Part shown: positions 41,946 to 54,391 of the stretch, piece by piece
How the letters are laid out: the number at the start of each line of letters is the position of its first letter
How positions within the stretch are numbered: the first letter of the stretch is position 1
Assembly: GCA_009760855.2 (NCBI GenBank)
Contig: WPIO01000012.1
Coordinates: 3,812,501 to 3,876,500, forward strand
Direction: 5' to 3'
DNA from: Cristatella mucedo
Lineage: Eukaryota; Bryozoa; Phylactolaemata; Cristatellidae
Length of the DNA: 64,000 nucleotides
The notes under the pieces: generated by a model
The model's database searches: none
What the model was told of the DNA's origin: nothing
The model's input: the letters and a program-made list of their open reading frames with translations, nothing else
Made by a program: the position numbers and the translations under genes

Positions 41946-42529
41946 TATGTTTTTTTTTAATCGTGGCGTGCATCGACAGGCACACGTCAACACTAAATGA
42001 CCAAGTAAAGGGTACACCCATGATCCAATCAGAGCTGCTGGCTTGTATTCCATCGACATGCATGCAGCAGAATGGTGCCGGCGCTCTGCCTATCTGCCGG
42101 CGACAGCTGCACCATTTTCGGGTTCTACCCTGCTTGCTAATTATCGCTGCACATGCAACTGTTGCCGCCCTTGCGCTTACGATATCAACTTTGCCTTCGG
42201 CGCGTTCCCAAGGAAATGACCGGCAGAGTACCTGATAACACGAAAAATTGATTGAGGTACACTTGGATAGCCACGCCGGCCGTCGTGGCGAGCTTCGTAG
42301 TACTCTTTCCTGCCAGCGTGAAAGCGGAGTGCTGTGAAAGTTGGCCAAAATAGCCCGAACAATTCAGGCTGCGAGCAGCTAATCTTTGGTGAATCGCTGT
42401 ACATCGCAGACTGACTAATTGGTCTTCGGAGACCGGAAAACGCAGCAGCACTGCAGCAAGCTGACTCTAAGCTCTAAACTTGTTCTTATCTGGGCTAGCA
42501 GCAGGCAGCTGGCAGCGATCTCGCCGCGG

Positions 42530-42603
42530 ATAACTAGCCCGGATGAAGGCAGCGGGCAGCGGCAGGCGGCGGCGGCGGAGGCGGCCTGCGCTTTCCCAGG
42601 CCT

Positions 42604-42642
<39 letters not shown>

Positions 42643-42970
42643 GAGAGGAAGGCGGAGCCAGACTAAAGGGACGCTCGATTCGCTGAACCCGACCGGCGCC
42701 CGGCAGACGCGCTCGTAAAGCCGGCAGGGAGTTCTCGGTGAAGTCACTAACGGATCGAGCGAGCCCGCTTGCGAGCCAGCGAAGCGCAGTGCTGCAGAGC
42801 GCTGCGCGTCCTTGGAACCCGGCTAGTTTGAGCTGCAATTCCGCGTGCGGCTTCCACTCCAAGCCCGCAGCCAGCGTGCGGTGCCGTTCTGACGTGGGCG
42901 CGGCACCGCAAGCACAATATGGAGCCACATAGCGAATAGTTAACAGCCGACCAGGGTCAACCGTTTGCAA
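42530..42970. promoter_or_regulatory. CpG-rich block with (CCG)13
   Basis: Very GC- and CpG-rich sequence containing a CCG/GCC triplet run at 42602-42640. Poly-Arg and poly-Ala frames cross it on both strands and are products of the repeat. Such blocks often mark promoters. A short plus frame (43086-43298) follows and ends at AATAAA (43294-43299), but no protein is recognised. Confidence 0.35.
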
Positions 42971-43920
42971 AAACTTTGGCGATAGGCGTTCCTCGGCGAG
43001 GGAGTAGATTGCGTGATTGTTGAGAATAGTTCAAGCGAACGTGGACAGAACAGCCGTGCAGCTGGCGTTGGCACGTTGTTAAAGCATGCAGCCTTATTTA
43101 CGCCTCCTGGCTGCACATGCTTCGTATACTCTACGATATGCGTTACCTCATGAGCTGGTATATACGTACGCCCTCGTAAGTCCTGCCTTTCTTCCGATAT
43201 ATTTCGTACCTCTCCCAGTTGTAACAGTGACTGAGTCAGAAGCACGCCAGTGTGCATCAAACACGCGAGCACATGCTATTCGTGGGGGTTTCCAATAAAG
43301 TTTTTTTGTTTGGATAAGCAGGGTCTTTTGAACCTCCAGTGGCGTAGCAAGGGGCCGGGCGGGCGGATATCCTCGGGCACCAATGTCAAGGGGACCTCAA
43401 AAGCGAAATGGATTGTGGATAATTTTGTAAACTTGTTTATGTGAAAATACCGATATATATTTCAAGCAAATCTTCGTTTCTACAAACTTAACTATTGCTT
43501 ACTGAGCTATTTAAGCTTCTTTGCAGACTTTAACAAAGCTAGGCTTAGCTGGCTGTGCAAGGCCGTCACACACGCCAGAGCTTATCCGGTTCATGCAGTG
43601 TGGTTGACGGAATATTCTCTGCCGCATACTCGGACTGTTGGTCGCAAAACTAGTAAGTTTGATACAATGACTAATGGGAGTTGTTATTTTAGATTGTATC
43701 CTGCTTAGAGACATTGTATGGATTTACTCTCTTGGCGCATGCATGAAGGCGATATTGGCACTTTCAATCTTCTCAAGGCTTTTTTGTCAAGCTTCCCGAA
43801 GGTTCAGCAGGAGGCAAACAGGCGGTAAGCAGGATGGAGACAATGACAAGAACGGGAAGAGGAGGAAAAGAGTGGATGAAGAAAGCATGATAGCACGGGA
43901 TAAACAAGCACTCTGCTATG

Positions 43921-44858
43921 CAGTGTGATTCAGAAATTGGAAAGGCTGACTCTCAAAATTGGCTCTGCCAGCATATCTCCAGTTGAATCAGCTCGAAATC
44001 TAGGTGTCATGTTCCAAAGCGACCGCTCGTTAGACGACCACATCAGCTCCACTGTCAAATCTGCCTATTTTCAGCTTCATAACATTGCTAAAATTAGGGC
44101 TTGTTTAGATAAGGATACCACGTCCAAGTTGGTCCATGCATTCGTGACATCCCGTCTCGACTTCTGCAACTCACTGCTTACTGGCCTACCAGCATGTGCG
44201 ATCGGGCGATTGCAGCTGGTGCAAAACTCTGCAGCTAGGCTTGTCTGTCGCGAGCGTCGCAGTTGCCACATTACTCCACTTCTCGCCGACCTGCACTGGC
44301 TACCAGTGAGGCAACGGATTGACTTCAAGGTTTTGTCGCTCACTTTTAGGTCTCTTCATTCTATGGCTCCAGCCTATCTTTCAGATATACTCCCCAATCA
44401 GGCCAAGCATCGTACCACCCGCTTTTCGGAATCCAACAGTCTGGAAATACCTCGTACAAACCTTAAATCCTTTGGAGACCGTGCATTTAGCTCGTATGCT
44501 CCCAAAGCCTGGAACTCCCTCCCGACCTGCGTCAGAACATCCCCTGACCTGACCACATTTAAAAGAAACTTAAAAACACACCTATTTAGGACAGCATTTA
44601 GTGGGTCCCTGTGATTCGGCCTTGATGTGCTTATGCGTGCTGACACTGTGCATGCTGCCACTAGCCACATTTGCATGCTGACCCTGTGCATGTCACCCCT
44701 AACCATATTATTCATTTTGTTTGTTTTTCAAGCATGATTTTACTTACTATTCTATTGCATATCACTTTACAGCAAATGTAAAGCGCCTAGAAAGAGATTA
44801 AGTTCTCTGAGGGCGCTTTATCAAGTGCAATATTATTATTATTATTATTATTATATGC
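43921..44858 (+). mobile_element. LINE L2-A, youngest-looking copy, inserted in the hAT element
   Basis: An uninterrupted frame (43925-44614, 229 residues) covers the ORF2 C-terminus from QKLERLTLKIGS through ISPVESARNLGVMFQSD, LLADLHWLPVRQRID, AYLSDILP and APKAWNSLP to KTHLFRTAFSGSL. Then come the complete 3' UTR, GAGGGCGCTTTATCAAGTG and (TTA)n at about 44830-44854. It is 5'-truncated just after the YADD region. The open frame implies recent insertion. Confidence 0.93.
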
Positions 44859-45163
44859 GAAGACTTCATGGAAAAAGGTAGCTTTGCTCTTTGACGACGA
44901 TCACAGTCACCATTTCAACCGCGGGGTTGCTAGCACCACCCCAAGAGAAGAAGATAAGGAATCTAGTGTAATTTCTCAAGTGCTGATTTTGAATGATATT
45001 GGGTACCTGAAGTTTGACAAAACCTCTGTCTTACAAGTCATTCCGTAGCAACTTCGAACTGAAGCAGTACTAGCGAGATCAAACCTGTTTCAGAACGAAG
45101 AAAGTTCATTTGCTGAAAACGTTGGTAGAGCCATGAGCACATTTTGCCTCAGCAGGCAAGTTG

Positions 45164-45346
45164 AATAATTAATAAATCCTAGCTGATTAAACAGCCTAGT
45201 TTGTATAGCGACAGAATAACCTTTACGGCTATCACTGCAGCTTGCAGTGGCGACAAAGGATCGCCCACCACAGGAATCGAACCCACGACCTCGGCCTGAG
45301 CTCGTTAAAAGCAACCGCCTTACCCAGTGTGCCATCACGGCTCACC
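45164..45346 (-). mobile_element. tRNA-derived SINE inserted in the TTF domain
   Basis: Reverse copy with tail TTAATAAATCCTAGCTGATTAAACAGCC, body TGCAGTGGCGACAAAGGATCGCCCACC, B box GGAATCGAACC and A-box end CCCAGTGTGCCATCACGGCTCA. The transposase reading resumes immediately afterwards with LLANGHK. Confidence 0.92.
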
Positions 45347-45782
45347 TTACTTGCTAATGGTCATAAAGTTAGCAGGACGTGGCTGGTCTACTCTCCCTCA
45401 AAACAGTCGGCATATTACTTTTGTTGTTTGCTCTTCCCTATGTGGACCCAACATTTCCAGTCGTCACTTGAATTGGCACATATGTTTAGCCAGTGGAAGA
45501 CATCTGAAAAAATATTGCCCATGAAAACTGTCTCACCGTCAGGCTTTCACCACATGGAAAGAAACGGAGAGGAGATTTCTAAAAGAAACTTGAATAGACA
45601 TTGCTGTTGAGGTACAAATTCTATCAGAAAAGCAACGATGGCAAGAAGTCCTAAGAGAGTTCTCAGCTGCATCAAGTTCCTGATTTCTCACAGCTGGTAT
45701 TGCTCGGTCACCTAGAGAGTCTTGGCCTAGCTGGTGAGAAAAACTTGGCCAACTTCTTGGTACTTCTTCATCTGCTAGCTCA

Positions 45783-45970
45783 GTAAATAAATAAATCCTA
45801 GCTGATTAAACAGCCTCTTTTTGTATAGCGACAGAAGAGCCTTTACGGCTATCACCACCGCTTGCAGTGGCGATAAAGAATCGCCCACCTCAGAAATCGA
45901 AGCCACGACCGCGGGACCGAGGTCGTGAAAGCAACCGCCTTACCAAGTGCGTGCCATCACGGCTCACCAC
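45783..45970 (-). mobile_element. tRNA-derived SINE, second insertion in hAT
   Basis: AAATAAATAAATCCTAGCTG is the tail and CACCGCTTGCAGTGGCGATAAAG the body. GGGACCGAGGTCGTGAAAGC and CCATCACGGCTCA are the head. It is very similar to the copy 620 bp upstream and in the same orientation. Confidence 0.92.
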
Positions 45971-47756
45971 GATCCTCTTCTTCAATCGCACCTGGATCAC
46001 GCCAGAGAAAATTCAAAGCCAGTCTCTTATCTGTCTCCTCAAACCCAAAATGATTTCATATTATACTTGCATCTCCAGTCAGAGACAAGCTACATGGTGG
46101 CATACGACGAAATAAGAACTATGGAATTCTGTCTTTTGAATTCGTGCTTTGATTTACCGTGAGCAGATGTCTAAGATCAATAGATATGTCGATTTTGATT
46201 TTGCCAACAAAACAGTCATCATCAAAAAGTCTTGCCCGGGCTTCCTTCAAATATACGCCAAAGATGCTGCCGAAATTTTGGACCTCATTTTGAACGGAAT
46301 CTGACATAATGTTCTTGCAAGATTCCAGATCTCAGTGCTACGACAACGATTTAGTCATTTCTGGCCATTGGTCATGTGTCCAAAAGAGAATCCTGTCCAA
46401 AAAAGAGATGACCATTTGTTTAAACTGGAATAACCACAGCTTGAACCTAGCAGAAGTTCATGCTTCAGATCAAGATTCCGCTGACATTAATTTGGTAGAA
46501 TAGAAAATGCCTACTTTTTTATACAAGATCAAATCTGAGTTGGACAGAACTGAAGAAATTCTTAGCCATCACTGTCAAACGTGACTCTGAAAGAAAGTGG
46601 AAGAGTAAAGGCAGTGAACGCTAGCAATGGACAGCATTGTAGGTCTTTCGGAGAAGCTGTCTGTGGGACATAAGTAGAATACTTGAAACAAGAAGTGAAT
46701 CTGGCAGTCTCTTAAGCTGTATTTTTAACTTTAACTCTATGGCTCTGTAGCCATTTTGGTACAGCAACTTAAGGAAGATTGGCCGCGTTTAGTAAAGAGT
46801 GCGAGATCCAGAGATGAAGCTCAAAGACGCCTCTTGTGATCTCCACTCTCTAGAGATTGAGTTGTCAAGACCACGATAAAACCTGTGCGAAGAATTACTA
46901 ACATGAATAGATGCCGAAAGGAGATGTCAATTGTGGGGAGTTCCAGTTGAACGAAGAATCCTCCGAAGCACGCAGATGCCTGGAGAACTCTCTCAAGATG
47001 TTGGCCTCTCGTCAGAGGAGATTTCAAAAATAATGAAGAGCAACATAGACTATCTTCGACAAGAAGTTGCATCTAGGTTTTTCCAGCTCACAGATCTTTA
47101 TGTCAAACTTGGCTTATTTTTGACGGTTGAGCAGCTATTGAAGACGCTTGACCAGACCAGACTCCGCCACCAATGTCTAGATTTTGGAGGCTTCTATTGT
47201 TCAGAAGTTGGAGGAACAAAAGTTTACAACAAAATATGTGACTGTAAAATGCTTCTTGCCACACGTCACGACTCGGCACCAATGAACCCACTGGAACTCA
47301 TGTCTTTCATCGTCAGTTACGGAGAAGATGCATTTTCTAATTTGAGAGTTGCCTTCCAAGTTCTTCTCACCATAGCTGTATCAGCTGTCAGTTGAGAACA
47401 TTCCTTTAGCAAGCTGAAGATAATCCTGTCTTATCTGAGAGCATCACCAGGGCAAGATTGACTCTCTAATTTGACCTCGCTAAGCATCGAGAACGAAACA
47501 CTGGAAAATATTGACTTTCAAACTATAAACGACCAGTTTGCCCCTCCAACGCCCAAGCAATTCACTTAAGCTAAAGCTGTTACAGCTGCCTAGTACCTTT
47601 ACTCAAGTTAATTAAAATTTCTCGGCTCGATATGCTTGTTAGCGTGTTTTTCGTATTTCTCCACGGTGGAGCTATTTTGCAGCAATTTGTGACACGGGAA
47701 GGGGCGCCGTGTGTAACTTTGTCCCCGGGCGCCGAAGAGTTTTCACTACGCCACTG

Positions 47757-49685
47757 CTGCATCCCTTAGCATCGCCTAACCAGATATTCAAAGACTTTCT
47801 TAGGTTGGCTGTATAAGACACGCGGTGTATGAGCGAGCTTTTCGAACGCACCGCTTGCTGGATGGCTAGGCTTTCGAAGGAATGACTCCTTCCCCCACGA
47901 CCCTCGTCCGCGCCTACCAGCGATGGCTGGCTTCCGACCACGTCAATCGAAGGAAAGACATCGATGTCGCTCGGCAGTGCTTCGGCGCCTGGAGCGATGC
48001 ACCGCTGGGCGCCCGCCTGGCACTCAGCGGTGCTTTCTGGCGATCTCAGCTTCCTCTTCCTCCTATTTGTTAATTTTGGCCGCCCTCCCCTCGAGCGCTG
48101 CCACGTCACCAGCCAGGCACACGTGCTTCCCTGTGACAGATAGGCCCGCTTTAGCCCAATACCCCCACATCCTGACATCTACTGGAAATCAATGGCTTTT
48201 GTTCTACCAGCAGAGGATAGCAGCAAGGGTGCGTGAGCGTAGGCTAGCCACCGATCGATTACAATTGATCCATTGTCGCTGGGCACCGCCATCTGCTTCG
48301 AAGACAGGCGACGCTTGCCCGCTCGGCGTGCCGGCCGAGTGCAGGCCAAGGCGAACGGGGGGGGGGGGGGCACGGTGTGCCCGCTTCGCAGCAGACGGAG
48401 TTCCCTCTGAAGGTAAGCTGGCGGTCTTGAGCCGGGTCAAGCTCGTAGCGGCCAGGCAGTCGGAGTCGGAAGGGAGACTACAGCCGGCTCTTAAGTACGT
48501 TACCCTCCTCCGTATGACCGCGCGAACTTCCACCAGTTCGGCTTTCGTCGAAACGCGTGCAGTGTGCAAAGGCCCAAAGCTCGCAATAAACCAACGATAG
48601 CGACGCGGCGCTCGATATTCTGCACTTGGCGCTAACAGTAGTGCAGTCTTTGAAAAACACACGAACAGCCTGCATTCTGCGGCTGATGCAGCAGGTGATT
48701 CCAATGGACTTGTCTTCTGGCTTACAGTAGCGAGCGCTCTGCACCAGGATTCACTAGCATACAGACCTTTATTCCAAGAAAACAACAACGGACACACACA
48801 CAAGCATTATATACGGGCTAGGTTATAAGTCATGCAATAATATCGTTCATACAGTCTTAAATCGTGCTGCTCCTGAGCCTGGGTTGATTGAGACTGTTTC
48901 AGAAGTGGAGCTCGTTTATGAATCAGCGGTCAAGCTCATAGTTCGTAATCGACGTCCAGCTGTCAAGCTCATTGTTCGTAATCAAGGGGCATTGCACTCC
49001 TAAGAAAATAAGCTAGCAGTGCTCGTGAAAAGTGTTTCTGCAGAAATTGTGCTTACTCGGAGAATTTCAAAAAGTTCATACTTATAATATCACGTTGCTA
49101 AAGGTGCCACTCGAGATGTGGATGTCAGACGGACCACTTGTCTGGGAAACTAATACCACAGCTGACAATGTCGTTCTTTTGAGCATTCGCTCCGAGAGGA
49201 GGTACATCATGCTCTTAGCATATGACGGGTGTTGCTGGTTATGAGCACCTCATTCAATAGCATGTTTCAATCGGTGCGAAAGGAATTGCGCTGCACGCAT
49301 AAAATACCACAATGGTTCAGCTTATCACGTGCATGCACATGAAGGCCATACCCGCCAACTTATACTCGGTGCGCCACAAAAAAGAAACTTCGCCGTTGGT
49401 GCGCTATCGCGAATCGCGGCTCTAGAAAAAATTGCGGCTACATATGAAACTGCAGAGAGCTCCAAAGGATCTTGTCAGTGTCCTCTCGTAGAGAGAAACG
49501 ATTCGATGCATAGCCCGGCTCGCGAAATAAAAACACTATATCTGTAGCGGAAGTTCGTGACAGGACTTTCACCGGCAGGCAGTTGGGTAATTAACAGCTT
49601 CCATACACTCAAACACTGCGTACATGTGTCCACAAGCAGCTCGCTGCCTGCGGGCTCGCTTCGCTGAGTCATAGTAGATTACACG
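47757..49685. other. Unassigned 1.9 kb, GC-rich at 47.9-48.6 kb
   Basis: Long overlapping frames on both strands (47672-48178 -, 47923-48600 +, 48204-48803 -) reflect high GC and few stops rather than a clear gene. A G14 run lies at 48357-48370. A 22-base unit GTCAAGCTCATAGTTCGTAATC recurs with one change at 48929 and 48962. Frames at 49032-49244 and 49329-49547 (+) are not recognised. Confidence 0.4.
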
Positions 49686-49808
49686 TCTATGATTTTACTC
49701 ACCGTTCAGTTGCATTTCCCTTTGCAGCAAATGTAAAGCGCCTAGAGAAAGATTAAGTTCTCTGAGGGCGCTTTATCAAGTGCATTATTATTATTATTAT
49801 TATTATTA
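49686..49808 (+). mobile_element. LINE L2-A 3' tail
   Basis: TTTACTCACCGTTCAGTTGC, AATGTAAAGCGCCTAGAGAAAG and GAGGGCGCTTTATCAAGTGC are followed by (TTA)n. Only the last 120 bp of the element are present. Confidence 0.9.
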
Positions 49809-49967
49809 ATACAAGTCACTACCGGAAGTACTGGTCACGGAAGACAACTCTGAGCTATCTTTCGGGGTGACGGAATAAAGGACGGACTTTAATGGTTTGC
49901 GTAGTAAAGACACATTTACATAATTATAAATATGTAATTATACTTATAAGGTCCCTGTGCGTACAGT

Positions 49968-49969
<2 letters not shown>

Positions 49970-50038
<69 letters not shown>
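49970..50038. repeat. Compound (TA)n(TG)n(TA)n microsatellite
   Basis: About 15 TA units, then 13 TG units, then TA again. Confidence 0.95.
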
Positions 50039-51050
50039 TTATTTATTTATACGTAACTGTGGGTACATGACCTTTATAATTATATATAGCGTTGCAAACG
50101 TAGTGTGCAGTCTCTAGTATACCAAGTCAATGTCCATAATGCAGACAAATCTATTTAAGAGCAGCGGACGGTTACAGGCGTTCATCGGTGGCCACGACGT
50201 ACACCAACGGTTTGTGTGGCCGAGAGCTCACATTAGCTCCAATACCAATGCCACGATTCTTGAATCTTAATTGCCCCCTATCTCAGGGCGCCAGCTTTTT
50301 ATACGGCCTCCGCGATAAACTGTAGCATAATCTCGGAATGGCGAATAATAGCTAGCCGCCATAATTCGCCTGGTTTAGCTCGCGGCCCCGGCAGGGCCGA
50401 GCTCCTCCAACTAAGGTACAATCATTATATAATAATAAAATAAGCTACAATAATAAGATGTGTATATTTGAGTGCACACAATTACGTCTATATACGTGTT
50501 CATACGGACTAGCGATTGGCATGATTTTATTTGACGCCGGTCATTGTTATAGGATATCTTAGCACTAAAGAATAAGAAGGCTGCATCGAGTTATCCTAGT
50601 CCAGCGACGCCCTGTAGCTCGGTTCAGTGGTTAGTTACTCAATGACTGCTGAGATCGCTATGACTCAAAGATTGCTTCTCTCCAAAGACAATGTGAACGT
50701 TTGAGGAAGAATGGCTGCCCGCCGTATCGGTGAAGAATTCATGTTCGGTTGTTCTCTCTAGAAACTGAGAAGGGACAATAAGTGTGTCTAGTAGCGAGAT
50801 CCGTACTTGCAACAGTGAACCTTGCCAGAAGCCTTACATTTATCCTCGTGTCCTGCGCCAAGCATAGCAAGCATTTCACTACCCTTGCCCGCCTCCTTAA
50901 CGGGTAGCCCCTGTTTCCTTGGAGAGCCACTCGGACAGCGAGTGTGTTTCAGACTGCGCCATCAACGCCTTCTTCGTCGGCGACCGTCTCTAGCTCCTCG
51001 GCTCGCCAGCCCCATCCACGGCGAGCTCCTTCTGGCCGCAAACAACGATA
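50039..51050. other. Unassigned stretch
   Basis: No recognised gene. Frames at 50739-51067 on both strands overlap in CpG-rich sequence. Confidence 0.35.
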
Positions 51051-51118
51051 GAAGCACCGTGGATTGAACCCGGGATTCTCCGTACACGACGCGAGCACTC
51101 TCTCGCTGAGTTTACGAA
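51051..51118 (-). mobile_element. tRNA-like sequence, probably a SINE head or tRNA pseudogene
   Basis: On the minus strand CTCAGCGAGAGAGTGCTCGCGTCG resembles the D-arm/A-box part and CCCGGGTTCAATCC the T-arm/B box of a tRNA. The acceptor stem does not close as far as I can pair it, and it differs from the main SINE family. Confidence 0.45.
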
Positions 51119-52713
51119 GGAGCAGTAACTGAATGTTTTGCTCCGGTGCGCGCGCTGTCGCGCGAACTTTGCGTTCCAAATTAAAAACCCCGTCCTCTCT
51201 CAGTATCTCTGACTGACCACTAGGTAATGCAGCGCATCTTTTAGCTATTAAGCCTCTAATCTTCCATTGGTCGCGGTGAGGTAAAAGGCGAATTTTTATA
51301 TCAGCCTTTAAAATTCTCAAGCTACGCTCATTAAGTTGTACTGGAGACAACTACCTGATTCCTTCTCGTACCAAGTGCACACCCCCACAGGAGGCAGAAA
51401 TCAAGCTTCTTAAAATGAAAGCTGCTGTTAGTTTGACTCAGATGTCCTCGCTCATAAATCTTGCTGCTTACCACATTTAAACCGTATTGGCGCGTTAGTG
51501 CGAACGTTGCTTCCCATAATGCTTGATCGCACCTAACCTATCGGAGTCACAAAATCTTTTCGTGATGAAAGTTTGGCTTCGTCGCTAGCGTCCTTCTAAT
51601 TACGACGTGGGTGGACGAACCGGCGGACGGAATGCCTCGCCTTCAACTATGCCTTCTCTACCTAGTCGGCTGCACCTTATGCCACCATTTGTCGCATTGA
51701 AGGCGCGCTTCTGAAGAAGAGGCAAAATACTTCGCGTTGAGCTGACCAGTGAATTTAGATTCGGCGCCGTCTGCGTGTCGTGGACAGGTGCTCGAAGGAG
51801 CGCTCGCTCTGAACGGCCGCGCGATGCGAATAATCAATTGTGCTGAAAGGTCATGCTGCGGCAAGCTCGGCACTCGAAGGGCTGCGTTTATTACATGCTC
51901 GGGTAAATCTCCTTTTCTGGCGTGCACATGCGCGTCCATCGTGCTGGGCTCGAACTCCTTATAAGGTCGCTCATCAATAGTGCGGAGGTTCATATTCGCT
52001 AACCTCGTGCTAATCAAACCATCATTACAGCTTCTTCTTACAGTGCAAGGCGTGTTTAGATAATTTTGCGATCTTGCGCTAATAATAATTCGTGCCGGGT
52101 CGTTCCCGGGTTAGACGAAAGACGGTCAACAGCCATTAAACGTTTGCATGTTCTTAAGCTGCGCAAACTTTGAACGAATTCAGCCATCTCGTCACGACCA
52201 GCGGCGTCACGCTTCAAGTTACTAGAGCGTGCATCGATGCGGCCGCACTGTCGCTGAGCCCTACGAGCGCGCGAGCGAGAACCTGCAACAAGCATGAGAC
52301 CGGTTGAGCATTCCGCACCATCAGAGATTAACAACGTCTAGCCAAACACCGGCGGACCACGAGAGTCGCGATGGGGACTAGTTGGGCATTCTCATTCTAC
52401 GCTGAACCCGATGCGGCTGTGGAGAGAAATTTTCACGCTACTTTCTCGCGTAAGGGCTAACGTGTGCATGCTGAGCAATGGTCCGTAGGGAAGTAGAAAT
52501 TACTTGAATTAGCTCGGAGCCACATGTCACCAGCAAGCCTCAGGAAAACGCTTCATTTTCCTACCGTTCGCCTCGTGAGCGGTAGTAGTAAGGGTAACAC
52601 TTGGATCGTCGAGCCACGTTGCGCCTCCTCAAACTACTGACCGTGAGCGAGCTCGGAAAAAAGGACAGCCAGCGAGTGTACGGATCCTGGCCCCCGCCGT
52701 ATCGATCGCGCTG
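51119..52713. other. Unassigned 1.6 kb
   Basis: Overlapping frames on both strands at 51.66-52.33 kb, none recognised. Confidence 0.35.
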
Positions 52714-52828
52714 CAGATACCATTGGGAATTCCCAGCCCCGGCTAATCTGATCTCCCTTTCAAAATTACTAATAGGACAATGACCGTTCGCCTGGCTGAA
52801 GGGAATAATCCCTCCCTACTAGGTTTCT
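52714..52828. repeat. Dispersed repeat, copy 1 of a 115-bp pair
   Basis: Runs from CAGATACCATTGGGAATTCC to CCCTACTAGGTTTCT. It matches 54392-54505 with about seven differences in 115 bp, in the same orientation. It contains TTCAAAATTACTAATAGG and the palindromic GGGAATAATCCC. The family is unknown. Confidence 0.9.
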
Positions 52829-53054
52829 TTGCTTCCGCGTAGCGCAGATCGGCGGCACCATTCGGCACTCGACGCGCTCCACGGCCTCGACAGCGGCACC
52901 GGCGGACGGACGGCGGACGCGCTTCTTCGGCTCGAGCGCTCGCGGCGACGGTAAGCAGCTGCGGCGACCACGCCCCCTCGGCCCTGCCCGCTTCCGCCGG
53001 AGCGATCGGCTCGAGACCGGTCGATCGTCACCCTCGTTCGTTCCTACGCACAGA
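52829..53054. other. GC-rich spacer
   Basis: High-CpG sequence between the repeat copy and the LINE; no gene recognised. Confidence 0.35.
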
Positions 53055-53805
53055 GCATCCGAGGAGCCTCTTAAATGTGGAGTAGCTCAGAGCTCTGTGC
53101 TTGGTCCCGTTCTTTTCGCGGTTTATACTCTTCCTCTTGCCGATGTGATTGCCATGCACAATCTAAGCTTTCACTTCTATGCGGATGACACTCAGTTGTA
53201 CCTTTGGTTTGATCCCGCCCAGCCCTCCAGCACGTCGAATACTATCAACTCCCTCGCTGCATGTCTTGATGACATCCGCACATAGATGGCAGCAAAATTT
53301 CTTAAATTGAACGATGATAAAAACCGACTTACTAGTTATGGACAAACCATGTGCGATTTACAAATTGGAATAGTTTAAAAAATCGGCTCTGCCAGCATAT
53401 CTCCTGTTGATGTTGAATCTGTACAAAATCTAGATGTCATATTCCAAAATGACCTTTCATTAAACGTCCACATCAACTTCACAGTAAAGTCTCACTCCTT
53501 TCAGCTACATAAGATTGCTCAAATTCGGGCTTATTTAGACTGAGATACCAAATCTATTTATGACAACATTTAGTGGGTCCTTGTGATTCGTCCTTTATGT
53601 GGTTAAGCGTACTGACACTTTTCACGCTGCCACTCACCATACTTGCATGCTGACCCTGTGCACGTCACTCCTAACCATATTATTCTTGTTGTTTATTAAG
53701 CACGCTTACACTAACTAATCGATCGTGCTTCCTTTGCAGCAAATATGAAGTGCCTAGAAAGAGATTTTTGAGTTCTCTGAGAGCGCTATATCCAACGTAT
53801 TATTG
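53055..53805 (+). mobile_element. LINE L2-A with internal deletion
   Basis: Begins in the block SSVLGPVLFAVYTLPLADV, then FHFYADDTQLYLWF (active-site YADD) and ACLDDIRT. It decays through ISSVDV-type and AQIRAYLD blocks and jumps by deletion to the 3' UTR at about 53565 (ACATTTAGTGGGTCCTTGTGATTCGTCC). It ends near GAGAGCGCTATATCCAACGTATTATTG. Confidence 0.88.
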
Positions 53806-54391
53806 TGATTATGACGAAGCGAACTCTCGGCCTGCTGGCCGAACAATCACCGCGCTGCGTCCTCGCCCGGCGACGGCAGGCCGCAACCGCGTGTGGTGCT
53901 CGAGCGGCAGCGCCTGCGTCGAGCTCTGGTGTCGCCAGCCTAGGCGACACGCTGCCGCCGCCGGGAAGGCGGCGTATTGCCTAAGGAGAGAGACTTAGCT
54001 ATTGTGCTCGGCTATGTGCTGCTGCAGTGTGGGGCACTGCCGCCAACCCTACCCCCCCCCCACCACCACCACCACTACCACTGCCATTGCCCAGCAGTAG
54101 CCGTCGCTCGCGCGGGCGCTCGAGAGTGGCCGATTGCGGCACGAGGCCGATGAGCGAGCGAGTGAGCGAGCGGGACTGGGCAGCCCGAGCGCGACCGCTC
54201 TTTGTCTCTCTACGGCAGTCGCTGTGCAGTATGGCAGGCCGTCCGTCACCTCAGGATGGCACGTGCGACGTAAAGGCTTCGGCCTGCAAGTGTATGGCAG
54301 TTCTTCTACGTATGGGCTGCGATGCGCCAGCATTTCTAGGAACTAGGAAGCCGGCAAAGCGAGGGGGCGCAACGTTTTCAGTTTCTCGCTA
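53806..54391. other. GC-rich stretch with C9 and (CCA)n
   Basis: CpG-rich with a CCCCCCCCC(CACCAC)n run near 54050-54080. Proline- and valine-repeat frames come from that run. No gene recognised. Confidence 0.4.

Larger units (their letters stand above)
43796..47575 (+). pseudogene. hAT transposase with TTF zinc finger, inactivated
   Basis: Pieces in order: a basic N-terminus (KQDGDNDKNGKRRKRVDEE, 43810-43890), then a LINE. The TTF domain follows, split by a SINE: DIGYLKFDKTSVLQVIP (from about 44996), FQNEESSF, then LLANGHKVSRTWLVYSPSKQ and YFCCLLFP. Next come an EKQRWQEVL block (about 45640), a second SINE, and DPLLQSHLDHARENSKPVSY plus LSPQTQNDFI. After these come CYDNDLVISGHW and HSLNLAEVHASD. 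The C-terminal dimerisation region (hATC) gives SNLRVAFQVLLTIAVSAVS, EHSFSKLKIILSYLRA and LSIENETLE. In-frame stops, frameshifts and three insertions show that it makes no transposase. The family call is firm from the TTF and hATC motifs. Confidence 0.88.
43337..47756 (+). mobile_element. hAT DNA transposon (TTF-type), with nested insertions
   Basis: The left end CAGTGGCGTAGCAAGGGG (43337) and the right end, whose reverse complement is CAGTGGCGTAGTGAAAAC (ending 47756), share CAGTGGCGTAG, as expected for hAT terminal inverted repeats. The interior carries a broken TTF/hAT transposase on the plus strand. The 8-bp flanks (TGAACCTC and CTGCATCC) do not match, so no target-site duplication is visible. 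The ends may be decayed or belong to different copies. One LINE and two SINEs lie inside. Confidence 0.75.

Noticed and set aside
42415-42970. Arg-rich and Ala-rich proteins at the CCG repeat
   Set aside because: All frames through a CCG triplet run stay open and give homopolymers; no domain on either side.
47672-48803. Three long overlapping frames as a host gene
   Set aside because: Frames are open on both strands in GC-rich DNA, with no recognisable domain, splice model or consistent composition.
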